Shown here: positions 33,981 through 43,745 of the stretch, piece by piece | Numbering within the stretch: the first letter of the stretch is position 1 | Layout of the letters: each line of letters starts with the position of its first letter | Assembly: GCA_005884665.1 (NCBI GenBank) | Contig: VBAT01000037.1 | Span: forward strand, 76,233 to 140,232 | From: Bacteroidota bacterium | Lineage (GTDB): Bacteria; Bacteroidota; Bacteroidia; Chitinophagales; Chitinophagaceae | Direction of reading: 5' to 3' | DNA: 64,000 nucleotides | Program-made: the position numbers and the translations under genes | Notes under the pieces: generated by a model | The model's database searches: none | What the model saw: only the letters and a program-made list of their open reading frames with translations | What the model was told of the DNA's origin: nothing

Positions 33981-34364
33981 CTACTGCTTATTCACAAGGT
34001 GACTAATCCTTGACAGGATATCATTCATATCAAAGGGTTTTGAAATAAAATCATCAGCTCCTGCCTGCAGGCAGATCTCTTTCGCATTCGGATGAGCCGA
34101 GATCATCAGCACAGGGCATTGGGCCGTGCTTTGGTTGTTCCGGATGCGGCTGCAGATATCTATGCCGCTAACCCCGGATAAAAGCATATCAATAATAGCC
34201 ATGCTATAATTATTACCTTCCAGGGTTTTGACCGTCTCCTCGACCTTTGACAAAACGGTAACCGAATAACCTTTATACTCAAGCATTAATTTAAGCATCA
34301 TGCTTATATCGGGATCGTCATCAACAACCAATATACTATGCGTGGAACTGCCTGCTGGTTTCAT
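33981..34364 (-). CDS. single-domain response regulator
   Basis: 127-residue CheY-like receiver with no output domain. Acidic pocket VVDDDPDIS, phosphoacceptor Asp in AIIDMLLSGVSG (about residue 59), Thr/Ser switch in VLMISAHPNAK and the conserved Lys in DDFISKPFD. Its ATG overlaps the kinase stop codon by 4 bases, so the two are translationally coupled and the kinase upstream is the likely phosphodonor. Output must be by protein contact. Confidence 0.92.
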   Translation of the reverse strand: MKPAGSSTHSILVVDDDPDISMMLKLMLEYKGYSVTVLSKVEETVKTLEGNNYSMAIIDMLLSGVSGIDICSRIRNNQSTAQCPVLMISAHPNAKEICLQAGADDFISKPFDMNDILSRISHLVNKQ

Positions 34365-37300
34365 TGGCGGAAATCACGAGGTAAGTTAACTGTAAATATA
34401 GACCCTTTTCCTTTTTCACTCGAAACATCGATTGTCCCGTTATGGCGGTGGACTATCTCACTGGCGATAAATAAGCCGATGCCAAAACCGGGATAAGTCT
34501 GCTCTGCTTTTCCTTCTGCACGGTAAAACCGTTCAAATATTTTCGTAAAATCTTTTTTATCAATTCCGATGCCATGATCCCTCACTTGTATAGACGCTTT
34601 TTTACTGTCGCCTTCCAGGTAGACCTCCACGCTATCAGCCTCCGGCGAATACTTGATAGCATTATTGATCAGGTTCATCAGCACCTGGCCGAGACGGTCC
34701 TTATCGCCATAGAACATACCCTCAAAATTGCTTTCCACTATAATAGCATGTTTTGAAGTAGTAAGACGAATATCCTGGACCACTTCCTCCACCATCTCGG
34801 TCAGGTCAAACCCGGTATAGTTCAAATCCAGCTTACCAGATTCAATTTTGGTAAGATCTAAAAGCTCGGAGATCAGTCTTGTCAATTTCACAACCTGCTT
34901 GGCTATCGTTCCCAGCGATGATTTCACTGTGTTCCTCGATAGCTGCAGCGCCTCGCCTTCCGCATCCTGGTAAATGTTTAGTAACAGCTGCACATACCCA
35001 TTTATCGAAGTGATCGGGGTCTTTAATTCATGGCTGGCCATCTTGATAAAATCATCCTTGCGTTGCTCCAGGCTCTTCAATTCAGTAATATCCGCAACCG
35101 AACCGGCATAGCCGGCAAATGCGCCATTGATATCATAATACGGTTTTCCTTCTGTAAGACACCAGCGCACCTTACCATCTGAACCCATGAGGCGGAATTC
35201 CGCGGTAAAATTCTTGCGCTCATTAAAACACTCAAAAAAACGTTCAATTGTTTTTTCCCGTTCATCTTCATAAATGGCAGAAAACCATCCCCGCTTGATT
35301 TCTTCATTAAAAGTTCTGCCGGTCCACCTAAGCCAGGTTTCGCTGACGAAAATATTATTCCGATCCCGGTCAGTCATCCATAAAGCGGCGGGAGATGTGT
35401 TGGATATTGTTTTAAACAGGAGTTCGCTGTCCTGGATCTGATTTCTATAGATGCGCTGATAAATCCAAGGAAAGATCCATCCTTTGAGTACCGGGGCACG
35501 CTATTGTCCGCGACCCAGCGATATTTGCCATCATAGCGGCGCAGGCGATATTCTAAATAAAACCCTTTTTGTTCCTTTAATGATTGATTATAGGTCTCAA
35601 TACATTTCTGACGGTCGTCAACGTGTACTCCATTCAGCCATCCTTCATTACTTTCTTCTGCGAGGGTCCGACCGGTGAATTCCAGCCAGGTCTTGTTGAA
35701 ATAATCATTGAATTTATCGCTGCCAGACATCCAGATCATGGCCGGTACATTTTCTGCCATTGTCTGGAAGAGCTCAACACTTTCAATCAACTCTTCCTGT
35801 TGCATCCTTTCTTTTGTAATATCGAGAACGGTACCTATAAATCGTTCGGGTTGCTGGTGTTCATCGACGAAAACTTTTCCCTGTGCTCTTATCCATCGTA
35901 GCTGTTTGTCGCTATAGCGAAGTATGCGAAAACTGGTATCATAGTTTCCATCGCTGGAAAGCTCAAGCGCTTTTTTCATTTCATCCTCCACCTGCTGCCT
36001 GTCTTCGGGATATACGTGTTTAACGAAAAAATCCAAATTAACTTCGACATCAGCGGGTACCTGGTAAATGCGCCGGCATTCATTTGACCATTCCAGTTTG
36101 CCGGTTGAAAGCTCTAAGTCCCATGTTCCCAGTCCTGTTGCTTCCACAGCCATCCTGAATCGTTCCTCATTTTCATGCGCCAGTTTCGCGGCTTCTTTTT
36201 GCTGGCTGATATCCCTGGCGATTTTGGAAGCCCCGATTATATTTCCATGAATATCCTTGACGGGTGAAATGGTCAGCGACAGGTCGATAATTTTCCCATC
36301 TTTAGAAATTCGTTTTGTCTCAAAATGGTCTACTCTCTCCCCTTTTTTCAAACGTTCCAATATCTTCGGTTCTTCATCTAAACGGTCAGCCGGGATTAAT
36401 TTCGTTATAGATTGTCCGACTATTTCTTCTTTTTTATACCCAAATAATCTTTCAGCCGATTCGTTCCAGCTGGTAATAATTCCTTCCAGTGTTTTACTAA
36501 TAATAACATCGTCGGAGGACTGGACAATTGCGGCAAGCTGTGCCCGATATTCGTCAGCTTCCTTTTTTCCCGTCACATCCAAAAGCATGTTGATAGCACC
36601 GGTTATGTTTCCGTCGCTATCGTATAGTAGCTCCGGGTTTGCTAACACATTTCCGCGACTGCCGTCGCCTCGTTCAACCAGCAGTTCTTCTCCCGGGATC
36701 TTCCTTCCACCTTTCAACAGAATAGCCATTGGAATAGCATCAAATGGAACAAGCGTGACGCCATCCGGCTTGTATATTTTTGAAAATCCACTCCATTTAT
36801 CCTTGCCAATAACAGGATGACGGCCCCATAATCGGGCTGCCGCCTCGTTGTAAAAAGTGATATAACCGTTTTTATCGGTTGTATAGACGGCTGCCGGAAG
36901 CATGGCCAATAATTTTTCATAGTGCTCCCTGCTGTTTTTTAATTCCTGTTGTTTATTTTGGAGGTCTCTTTCTGTTTGCTTTTTTCGAGTAACATCGTTC
37001 AGTATAACTACATATCCTCTTACTACACCATCTTCGTCAAAATCAGGAGTATAGCTGGCTTCAACAAATGCACGGCCATGCCTGTAAAGAACTTCTATTT
37101 CATTTTGAACCTCATTCCCTTTCAATGATGGGCCCATGTGGTCTTTGACAGCTGCAAATACCTCGTATCCTGGTAATTCTTTTACCTGTCGACCAGCTAT
37201 TTCGACGGCGGGAATGCCAATCCAGTCGGCATAAACCTTATTAGCGTACTTATATCGAAAATCCCTGGTAACATACAAAATTGAGCAGGTTGCTTTGTCT

Positions 37301-37386
37301 AGCAGGATGGAAAAAAAACCAGTGTCACCAGGTTCTGAACCGTTGCCGGCAATAAATTTGACTTGATCGATCCTGGCGCTGTCCAT
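34361..37386 (-). CDS. multi-PAS sensor histidine kinase, frameshifted as sequenced
   Basis: About 1008 codons if repaired. The first part (start 37386) holds several PAS/PAC units (DYKYANKVYADWIG-like, YITFYNEAAARLWG, ITSWNESAERLFGYKKEEIVGQSI, MIWMSGSDKFNDYFNKTWLEFTGR), with no membrane helix, so it is a cytoplasmic sensor. That frame ends early after SIEIRSRT; adding one base to the TTT at 35442-35444 gives SIENQIQDSELLFKTISNTSPAALWMTDRD and joins the second part: a last PAS, HisKA (ASHELKTPITSINGYVQLL) and HATPase_c (NLINNAIKYS, DHGIGIDKKDFTKIFERFYR, GFGIGLFIASEIV). A single lost A in a homopolymer explains it. Confidence 0.87.
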
Positions 37387-37542
37387 AATGATTGTTTGCA
37401 GTGATAGCTGATTATCACTATTGCGATTTTTCGCGAACTGTTTTTAATGAAAGAAATTTACAAATAATGCTGATAATAGCCTGGCTGATGGATGAGCTTA
37501 TTCTCTTTTTATGCAGTTCGGTGGATTATCGCTCCTAATTAT

Positions 37543-37558
37543 TGTAAAGATTATGCCA
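37543..37558 (-). promoter_or_regulatory. -24/-12-like element (TGGCAT-N5-TTACA) before the PAS kinase
   Basis: Minus-strand TGGCATAATCTTTACA, nearly the same sequence as the element at 37912-37927 (TGGCACAATCTTTTCA). It lies about 157 bases upstream of the kinase start and 88 bases past the small exported protein gene. Weaker -12 part than the best copies. Confidence 0.35.
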
Positions 37559-37645
37559 ATAAAACCTAACGTAAACCGATCGATGAGCATAAAGCCTGGG
37601 GAATTTTTTACACACTTATTTTATTAAAATCCATTATTGATCAAG

Positions 37646-37894
37646 TCAATAAAAGGCCAGCCGACGCAAGATCGGCTGCTTCTTTACCGGGGCCCGGTAA
37701 ATCGTATTATCATCCTTGTATAAAAGGATCGCATTTTGATATTCCTTGTCGTCGTTTGTAAGCTTATAATCTTTGACTGGGAGATCTTTTTGTGTGCCTG
37801 AATCATCAATCCGAAGTTTTTCTTTTTTATAGCTCTGGTAAAAAATCAATGAATAGATGGCCACTAGCAGGAGGAAAAGTTTCATAATCGACAT
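37646..37894 (-). CDS. small exported or membrane-anchored hypothetical protein
   Basis: 82 residues from ATG 37894, or 79 from the second ATG at 37885. One hydrophobic helix at the N-terminus (KLFLLLVAIYSLIFY), then a charged region of about 55 residues with a basic proline-containing C-terminus (PVKKQPILRRLAFY). No family recognised. A strong copy of the TGGCAC-N5-TTTCA element lies 18-33 bases upstream of the first ATG. It lies between two signalling genes and could be a stress-induced membrane peptide. Confidence 0.6.
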   Translation of the reverse strand: MSIMKLFLLLVAIYSLIFYQSYKKEKLRIDDSGTQKDLPVKDYKLTNDDKEYQNAILLYKDDNTIYRAPVKKQPILRRLAFY

Positions 37895-37911
37895 GTGTAA
37901 GAATCATTTGC

Positions 37912-37927
37912 TGAAAAGATTGTGCCA
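37912..37927 (-). promoter_or_regulatory. -24/-12-like promoter element TGGCACAATCTTTTCA
   Basis: Minus-strand TGGCAC-AATCT-TTTCA. If the C of TTTCA marks position -12, transcription would start near 37901, a few bases before the start codon of the 82-residue protein gene. It is one of the exact TGGCAY-N5-TTTCA copies. Confidence 0.55.
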
Positions 37928-38079
37928 TCCTTGTGCACCTTTTTTATACGATAGAATGAACTGAGTAATATGCAAAAAGTGGGGCAAATACTAATTGTTG
38001 TTAGCATGATGGGAAAAATTTCATCATTCAGAAATAAAATATCGCTATGTGGTGGGAATTATTTGCACAGGGTCTATAT

Positions 38080-38116
38080 AAACAAAATTGCCTGCATTAA
38101 GCAGGCAATTTTGTTT
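38080..38116 (-). terminator. long perfect hairpin terminator after the NtrC-type gene
   Basis: AAACAAAATTGCCTGC (38080-38095) pairs perfectly with GCAGGCAATTTTGTTT (38101-38116) around ATTAA. It lies 24 bases past the stop codon of the regulator and can act on both strands. Confidence 0.93.
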
Positions 38117-38139
38117 ATATGCTTTTGCTCAAAAAAAGC

Positions 38140-39591
38140 TTAGACCTTATTAATAGGTTGAAAGTTTTTTATCTTATTGTATAATGTTTTCCTGTCTATT
38201 TTCAATAATTCGGCTGCCTTCTTTTTATTGAAATTTACCTGCTGGAGCACGGACATAATAGTTTCATATTCTGCTTTTCCCGCAGCTTCTCTGAGTATAT
38301 CTTTTTCTTCGCTCAGGTTGACGGGAGGCAAAGTAGAGGTAGACGTTGCGGTCATTTTAATATCCTGGTTGGCATCGGGGTAAGGAGCGGCATTAGTTCC
38401 GCAGATTTCCCAGGGCATCGTTTCGGATGTAATCTTGCCGCCAGGTTTTGTCAGCAGCACAGCTCGTCTTATCACGTTTCTAAACTCTCGCAAATTGCCG
38501 GGCCAACTGTATTGCTGGAATATTTGTAATACCCCATCATCAATTCCAGCTATTTCTTTGTTTATTTCGGCCTTGGCCTTGGAAAGGAAGAATTCTGTCA
38601 GTGGCATGATATCCTCTCTACGGCTTCTTAACGGTGGCAGGTTAATGGAGAATTCATTAAAGCGATGATAGAGATCCTCCCTGAATTTACCTTTTCGATA
38701 AGCTTCCTGAAGGTTTTCATTGGAGGCCACGATTAATCTCACATCTACCTCCATCTCCTTGTTGCCACCAACTCTCCGGATCTTTCGTTCCTGTATTACT
38801 CTGAGTAAAGTAGCCTGGACCTCAACGGAAAGATTGCCAACTTCATCGAGAAACAGGGTGCCCCCATTGGCCAGTTCAAAATGTCCAACCTTATCCTGCA
38901 GTGCACCGGTAAAAGCTCCTTTCACGTGACCAAATAATTCACTGCCGGCTAATTCTTTTGATAATGTGCCGCAATCCATGGCGACAAAAGGTTTATCACT
39001 ACGCTGGCTCATGTTGTGGATCGTTCTGGCGATTACTTCTTTCCCTGTACCACTTTCTCCATACAATATTATGCTGTAGTTGGTGCCTGCCACTATCCGC
39101 ACCTGGGCATACAAAGCACGAGCGGCCGGCGATTGCCCCTCGAAGAAATCATTGTCTGAACTTATGGGGCCTTCTTCTTGCGAAGATTCTATGGATCTTG
39201 TCCTGCTGTCAGTTGCACCGCTTTCCACTGGCTTCTGCAATAAATTGTTCAATATAGAAACGACCTCGTCAGGTATCAGCGGTTTTGTGATGTAGTCGTA
39301 TGCTCCCAGCTTAATAACTTCAACAGCTGTTTTTATGTCCGAGTAACCTGTAATAACAAGCACTTTTACGGAAGGCACTTTTTCTTTGAGTGCCGCGATC
39401 AACTCTTTTCCATCCATATCGCCGAGACGATAATCGCATATTACGGCGTCAAACTTCTTGTCGGCGAACTTGGCAATTCCTTTTGCACCCGTATGGGCTG
39501 TTTCGGTTTCGAATCCTTTTCTGAGAAGATAATTACTCAACAGCGTGCATAAATCTACATCATCATCGATGATTAGTATTTTCTTATTCAT
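38140..39591 (-). CDS. sigma-54-dependent response regulator, NtrC type
   Basis: 483 residues: receiver (1-120; DDDVDLC pocket, phosphoacceptor Asp in VICDYRLGDMDG, Lys in DYITKPL), AAA+ ATPase (about 155-390; Walker A GESGTGKE, sigma-54-contact loop GAFTGA in HVKGAFTGALQDK, Walker B GGTLFLDEVGN, R-fingers FREDLYHRFNEFSINLPPLRSRRED), and a Fis-type helix-turn-helix (KKKAAELLKIDRKTLYNKIKNF). The intact GAFTGA loop means that this organism should use sigma-54. A minus-strand CGGCAT-N5-GAGCA element at 39666-39681 lies upstream. The neighbouring kinases are candidate partners. Confidence 0.95.
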   Translation of the reverse strand: MNKKILIIDDDVDLCTLLSNYLLRKGFETETAHTGAKGIAKFADKKFDAVICDYRLGDMDGKELIAALKEKVPSVKVLVITGYSDIKTAVEVIKLGAYDYITKPLIPDEVVSILNNLLQKPVESGATDSRTRSIESSQEEGPISSDNDFFEGQSPAARALYAQVRIVAGTNYSIILYGESGTGKEVIARTIHNMSQRSDKPFVAMDCGTLSKELAGSELFGHVKGAFTGALQDKVGHFELANGGTLFLDEVGNLSVEVQATLLRVIQERKIRRVGGNKEMEVDVRLIVASNENLQEAYRKGKFREDLYHRFNEFSINLPPLRSRREDIMPLTEFFLSKAKAEINKEIAGIDDGVLQIFQQYSWPGNLREFRNVIRRAVLLTKPGGKITSETMPWEICGTNAAPYPDANQDIKMTATSTSTLPPVNLSEEKDILREAAGKAEYETIMSVLQQVNFNKKKAAELLKIDRKTLYNKIKNFQPINKV

Positions 39592-39665
39592 AGCGAACTT
39601 GGGAGGGGGTTTAATAAAAACAAATCTACTTTATTCCGTCAAAATTGTGTGTCAGCTTATTACTA

Positions 39666-39681
39666 TGCTCAAACTATGCCG
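39666..39681 (-). promoter_or_regulatory. candidate -24/-12 promoter of the NtrC-type gene (CGGCATAGTTTGAGCA)
   Basis: GG and GC are separated by exactly ten bases, the sigma-54 rule; only the first T of the -24 box differs. The predicted start is near 39654, about 63 bases before the regulator ATG, which would suit autoregulation. Confidence 0.4.
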
Positions 39682-39712
39682 ATTTTGAAAATTTGGAAAA
39701 AATAGTTCTTCT

Positions 39713-39728
39713 TGGCAGCATAATTGAA
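39713..39728 (+). promoter_or_regulatory. -24/-12-like element TGGCAGCATAATTGAA before the plus-strand receiver
   Basis: TGGCA-N6-TTGA, 54 bases before the ATG at 39782. The -12 C is replaced by A. Divergent to the element at 39666-39681. Confidence 0.35.
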
Positions 39729-39781
39729 ACAAAACATTGTGAATGATAGTCATATAGTTTAATCTTACCAATACGTTAGTT

Positions 39782-40159
39782 ATGAATGACTCTATGCAAA
39801 ACCGGGAGATCCTCATTGTAGACGACGAAACGGATATTCGTTTTTTACTTGGCAGTATTTTAAAGCAGAAAAATATTCAAACTGTCTTTGCCTCAAGCCT
39901 TTCCGAAGCTGATAATATCCTGAAAAACAAGAAAAAATTCGACTGTATTTTCCTGGATAACTTTCTTCCTGATGGGCTGGGCGTAAACCACATAAAACAA
40001 ATTAAAAACAACTATCCCCAGGCCAAAATTGTGATGATTACAGCCCATGATAATCAGACTGATAGGGAAAAAGCGAGCAATGAGGGAGCGGATTATTTTA
40101 TCGGGAAACCGTTTTCCTCGGAAAGCATCCTAAAAACGATTGACCGCCTGGCTGTGTAA
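39782..40159 (+). CDS. single-domain response regulator
   Basis: 125-residue CheY-like receiver without output domain: VDDETDIRF acidic pocket, phosphoacceptor Asp in CIFLDNFLPDGLG, switch Thr in KIVMITAHDN and Lys in ADYFIGKPFSS. It is divergent from the NtrC-type gene and convergent with the CHASE3 kinase, so it may take phosphate from either kinase. Confidence 0.9.
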   Translation: MNDSMQNREILIVDDETDIRFLLGSILKQKNIQTVFASSLSEADNILKNKKKFDCIFLDNFLPDGLGVNHIKQIKNNYPQAKIVMITAHDNQTDREKASNEGADYFIGKPFSSESILKTIDRLAV

Positions 40160-40180
40160 TTGGGGAATTTTTTCTACAAT

Positions 40181-41605
40181 TTATTGCTTTTGATCCTCGA
40201 CTGGGTTCAATTCGATCGAAAACATTGTGCCCGCACCTGGCTTACTGTAGACATTAATCCTTCCATTATGATTTAATATAATACTTTGGGTATTTGTAAG
40301 ACCTAGCCCATTGCCCTTTGATTTGGTTGTAAAATAAGGATCGAATAATTTCTGTAACGTTTCCCCATCCATTCCTTTTCCATTATCTTTTATTTCGATC
40401 AAATATTTATCATCCTCCTGCCTTGTCGTTATCTCGAGTTTTTTGTCAGAGTCACCGTCCATAGCCTCTATCGCATTCACCACAATATTAAGCAAAGCTA
40501 CTTTTATCTTTTCCCTGTCAACATAAACGTCACATTTTTCTTTTGTATAGTTTTTTTCTATGGAAACCTTGTTTAGCCCCACCCTGTCTTTCGCCATTTC
40601 CAGCGTTTCTTCCATTAATTGATTGATCGGTACATGAGCAAAATCCAGTTGTGTGAACCGGGTAGCATTCAGCAGGTCCGAGACAAGCTGATTGATCCGG
40701 TTAGCGTTCCGGTTTATCAGGTCCAGCAAAACAGCTGTTTCCTGCGTTACACTTCCACTTTCCTTCAATTGTCCTGTCGCCAGCAAGATATTGGTCAACG
40801 GGTTTCGCACTTCATGTGCAATGGTTCGGGCAATGCGCCCTGTGGTCGTGAACTTTTCCTGGTCCTTCAATGCCTTCAACTCCGTATCTTTTTCCTTGAG
40901 CTCACTCTTATTGCTTTCAAGGTCCACTTCGTATTGTTCCGCCTTTTTAACTGCTCTTTCTTTTTCTTTATTTTCCATACTTAAGGTTATCAATGAGTAA
41001 ACGAGCGCAGCAAATATTATGACCAATGATATAATAGCCATGATCTTGGCGCCCTTAAAAAGATCTGACAGGTTTTGTTCCCCGTCCTTCATCAATTTTT
41101 GTTCCGCAAGGGTCAGTCTTGCAACATATAGTCTTAGGCTATCCATGCTTTTCTTGCCAACCTGCCGCTGCTGCTTCCATTCATCGCTAACAGCGTAATC
41201 GTGGTCCCGGAAGTTAGCCAGCCCGTTTGCCATTATGGTCGTTCTTCTTTGAATTATCGGACCGATCGAATCCACCCTTTTCGTTTGGTCATTGTTGTCT
41301 GACACAAGTATCTTAAGGTCATCGAGAATAACTGGAACTTTCTTCAGACCATCGAAATAGGGTTGCAAAAAACTGCTGTCCTGCGTGATGACATAACCCC
41401 TCGCTCCTGCTTCCGCTTCAGTAAGTTTTGTTTTTAGCAATTCGGCGGTATTGATCACGCTGTAGCTATGTGTCACCAATCCCGCCTCTTTGACCTGCTT
41501 TTGCTGGACATAAAAAAGAAGGATGTAAGACAAAAGCAGCAACACAAACGACGATATGTAGCCGGTCTTGATCTTCTTTTTGAATTTGAATAATGCCTGT
41601 GCCAT
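40181..41605 (-). CDS. CHASE3-domain sensor histidine kinase
   Basis: 474 residues from ATG 41605. Transmembrane helix (ISSFVLLLLSYILLFYV), an extracytoplasmic CHASE3 domain (about 40-185, with the hallmark TKLTEAEAGARGYVITQDSSFLQPY), second helix (IMAIISLVIIFAALVYSLI), a coiled coil, HisKA (RTIAHEVRNPLTNILLATGQL) and HATPase_c (NIVVNAIEAMDG, DNGKGMDGETLQKLFDPYFTTKSKGNGLGLTNTQSI). The HEVRNPL H-box is of the NtrB type, which suits a pair with the NtrC-type regulator. An in-frame start at 41701 would add 32 residues without helix or domain. Confidence 0.92.
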   Translation of the reverse strand: MAQALFKFKKKIKTGYISSFVLLLLSYILLFYVQQKQVKEAGLVTHSYSVINTAELLKTKLTEAEAGARGYVITQDSSFLQPYFDGLKKVPVILDDLKILVSDNNDQTKRVDSIGPIIQRRTTIMANGLANFRDHDYAVSDEWKQQRQVGKKSMDSLRLYVARLTLAEQKLMKDGEQNLSDLFKGAKIMAIISLVIIFAALVYSLITLSMENKEKERAVKKAEQYEVDLESNKSELKEKDTELKALKDQEKFTTTGRIARTIAHEVRNPLTNILLATGQLKESGSVTQETAVLLDLINRNANRINQLVSDLLNATRFTQLDFAHVPINQLMEETLEMAKDRVGLNKVSIEKNYTKEKCDVYVDREKIKVALLNIVVNAIEAMDGDSDKKLEITTRQEDDKYLIEIKDNGKGMDGETLQKLFDPYFTTKSKGNGLGLTNTQSIILNHNGRINVYSKPGAGTMFSIELNPVEDQKQ

Positions 41606-41807
41606 CTCTTTCCTGAATAATAGAAATATAAAAACTATACCAGTTCTACGATCATTTCCATTCTGCAGGCAACAGCCGGGTAAAGGCGGGATAACGTTCA
41701 ATTTAACAATAGTGGAAGCGTCTGCGGCAAAAATGGAGCTTATTCATAGCAAAAGCGGAATAATAGTTGCCAGTAAGGTTCGCATATCGAATCTGAATGT
41801 ATGAAAT

Positions 41808-43448
41808 ATGAAGAAGATCACTGGATTTATTTTAGCAGGACTTATCATCTTGTTGACTGGAAGTAGCTGGTACTGGAGTACGCATAAGAAAAAGATCATC
41901 CACAACCAGTTGGAAAAAGCGATAGCCAAGAAAAGCCAGGGGCTTTACAGGGTTCGCTATGACAGTCTCGACCTGGACGAGGTCAGGGGACAATTGATCC
42001 TCTCTTCATTTACTCTAACATATGATAGCGCCAAGCTGAAACAGCTGGAACAGGAGAAGACTCCATATCTCCTGTTTAATGTCTCTATTCCAGAAATAAG
42101 GATAACCGGGATCGAAACCCCGAGAGCCCTTATCGAAAAAGAGATCAGTGGCCGTCGTCTTGTACTCACAAGTCCCATCATTGAAATCATGTACACCAAT
42201 GCCGGGAAAGACTCGGCCCGCAGCATACCGGACGAAGAAATATACCGGCAGATCTTAGGTGACCTCCACCTCATCAGGTTTGATACGGTTATTATCTCCA
42301 ATGCGGATATAGTAACCAAAAATATCAAGACCGGGAAAATCTCCGTCCATTTTGCCGGTACTTCCATTTCGTTGTTTAATATGGTTATCGATAGTACAGC
42401 CAATGCCGACACTTCCAGGCTCTTATTTGCAAAAGAGATCAGCGTAGCTTGTGACAGGTTTACATGGCAAAGCCGGAATGGTTTATATAACTACCAGGTA
42501 AATTCATTCAAACTGCAATCTTCCAGTTCCGCTATGACTATGGGGAGCTTTTTTGTGCGACCCACATTCAGCGAAGACGTCTTTGTAAAAAAATTCCCGG
42601 TTCAAAAGGACCGGTTCGATTTCGCTTTACATAATATCGAGTTCAGGAACACCACTTTTTCCAGGTTGCTTGAAGAATCGATCATAGCGGAAACCCTGCT
42701 GGTGGGATCGGCTTCCTTCGATATATACCGCGATCGCAACAGGCCAGAAGACAAAAGCAGCAAGTTGGGAAATTACCCCCACCAGGAAATACAAAAAATA
42801 CCAATTCCATTCGAGATAAAAACAGTGGTGATAAGAAACGCCGATATCGAATACAAAGAGAAAAGTGCTATTACTCACCAGCCAGGAAGGGTAAAACTAA
42901 TAAACGCTTCGGCCCGCATCACTAACATCACAAACAGGAAAGCAAGCATTGCCCGGAACAACCTGATGAAAGTGGATATGCAGGGCAATTTGTTAGGAAA
43001 GATATCCATGTCAGCCAAATGGACTTTTTACCTCGGAAACACCAATGGCCGCTTTTCTGTCAGTGGAAGAGCCGGCAGCGGTAAAGCCACTGATCTCAAC
43101 GTTCTTGTTGTTCCCATGGGTCCCGTGGAATTCAAAAGCGGCGAAATCAATAGTCTTAGTTTCGACCTCTCAGGCTCTGACGATATGATGAAGGGGAAGG
43201 TTGATCTGTTGTATAAAGATTTCCACGTAGCGTTACTCAAGAAGGATGCTGATTCGGTTCATTTCAAAAGAAAAAAGGTAACAAGCCTGTTTGCAAACAT
43301 GAAAATAAAAAACAATAACCCCGAAGACGATCGTAAACCAGCCCGAACAGCCAGCATCTATATTCAAAGAGATGTCACCCGGTCAATGTTCAACCTGGTG
43401 TGGAAAGGAATGTTTGCAGGAATTAAAGAAATCACAGGAGCACCTTAA
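41808..43448 (+). CDS. AsmA/TamB-like envelope protein (hypothetical)
   Basis: 546 residues: an N-terminal membrane anchor (KKITGFILAGLIILLTGSSWYW) followed by a long, beta-strand-rich body with segments such as VRYDSLDLDEVRGQLILSSFTLTYDSA and FDTVIISNADIVTKNIKTGKISVHFAGTSISL. The repeated 'SLDLDE..G.L.LSSFTL' pattern resembles AsmA-like and DUF748-type proteins that span the periplasm as lipid-conducting bridges. The family is inferred from pattern only. Stands alone. Confidence 0.6.
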   Translation: MKKITGFILAGLIILLTGSSWYWSTHKKKIIHNQLEKAIAKKSQGLYRVRYDSLDLDEVRGQLILSSFTLTYDSAKLKQLEQEKTPYLLFNVSIPEIRITGIETPRALIEKEISGRRLVLTSPIIEIMYTNAGKDSARSIPDEEIYRQILGDLHLIRFDTVIISNADIVTKNIKTGKISVHFAGTSISLFNMVIDSTANADTSRLLFAKEISVACDRFTWQSRNGLYNYQVNSFKLQSSSSAMTMGSFFVRPTFSEDVFVKKFPVQKDRFDFALHNIEFRNTTFSRLLEESIIAETLLVGSASFDIYRDRNRPEDKSSKLGNYPHQEIQKIPIPFEIKTVVIRNADIEYKEKSAITHQPGRVKLINASARITNITNRKASIARNNLMKVDMQGNLLGKISMSAKWTFYLGNTNGRFSVSGRAGSGKATDLNVLVVPMGPVEFKSGEINSLSFDLSGSDDMMKGKVDLLYKDFHVALLKKDADSVHFKRKKVTSLFANMKIKNNNPEDDRKPARTASIYIQRDVTRSMFNLVWKGMFAGIKEITGAP

Positions 43449-43472
43449 AAGAATTAAAGGGTGAGGCCGCTC

Positions 43473-43640
43473 TCACTTTTCAATCACCTTTTTTCTCGAG
43501 ATCAGGATAATCCCCTGCAGCCAGAACAGAACGGCCAGGAGGATCAAAATATGAACTACGGATCCAGGGTGGCCTATAAAAAATATAGAAGCCCATGAAA
43601 CAAAAAGGAGAACGGAAACTATAAAGCACATTGTTTTCAT
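43473..43640 (-). CDS. small two-helix membrane protein (55 aa)
   Basis: Reading the minus strand from ATG 43638-43640 gives 55 residues with two hydrophobic helices (CFIVSVLLFVSWASIFFIG and VVHILILLAVLFWLQGIILI) split by a short HPGS turn, and a basic tail SRKKVIEK. Size and layout match the small Lmo0937-type stress membrane proteins; the match is by pattern. An exact TGGCAT-N5-TTTCA element lies 12-27 bases upstream. Downstream is the AsmA-like gene in convergent orientation. Confidence 0.65.
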   Translation of the reverse strand: MKTMCFIVSVLLFVSWASIFFIGHPGSVVHILILLAVLFWLQGIILISRKKVIEK

Positions 43641-43651
43641 ATCCCTGTTAA

Positions 43652-43667
43652 TGAAAAAACAATGCCA
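43652..43667 (-). promoter_or_regulatory. -24/-12-like promoter element TGGCATTGTTTTTTCA
   Basis: Minus-strand TGGCAT-TGTTT-TTTCA, an exact consensus copy. The predicted start falls at about 43641, next to the first ATG; the second ATG (43631) would give a short leader. Confidence 0.55.
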
Positions 43668-43745
43668 ACGCCATCAAAGGAAACAAAACATTTTTTAATA
43701 AGATTCGTACAAAATAAATGGCTCATTTTTAGAAGAGTAATATAT

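Noticed and set aside
36257-36820. 187-codon ORF opposite the PAS kinase
   Set aside because: Antisense shadow of PAS domains; composition rich in Ser/Phe as expected of a reverse frame.
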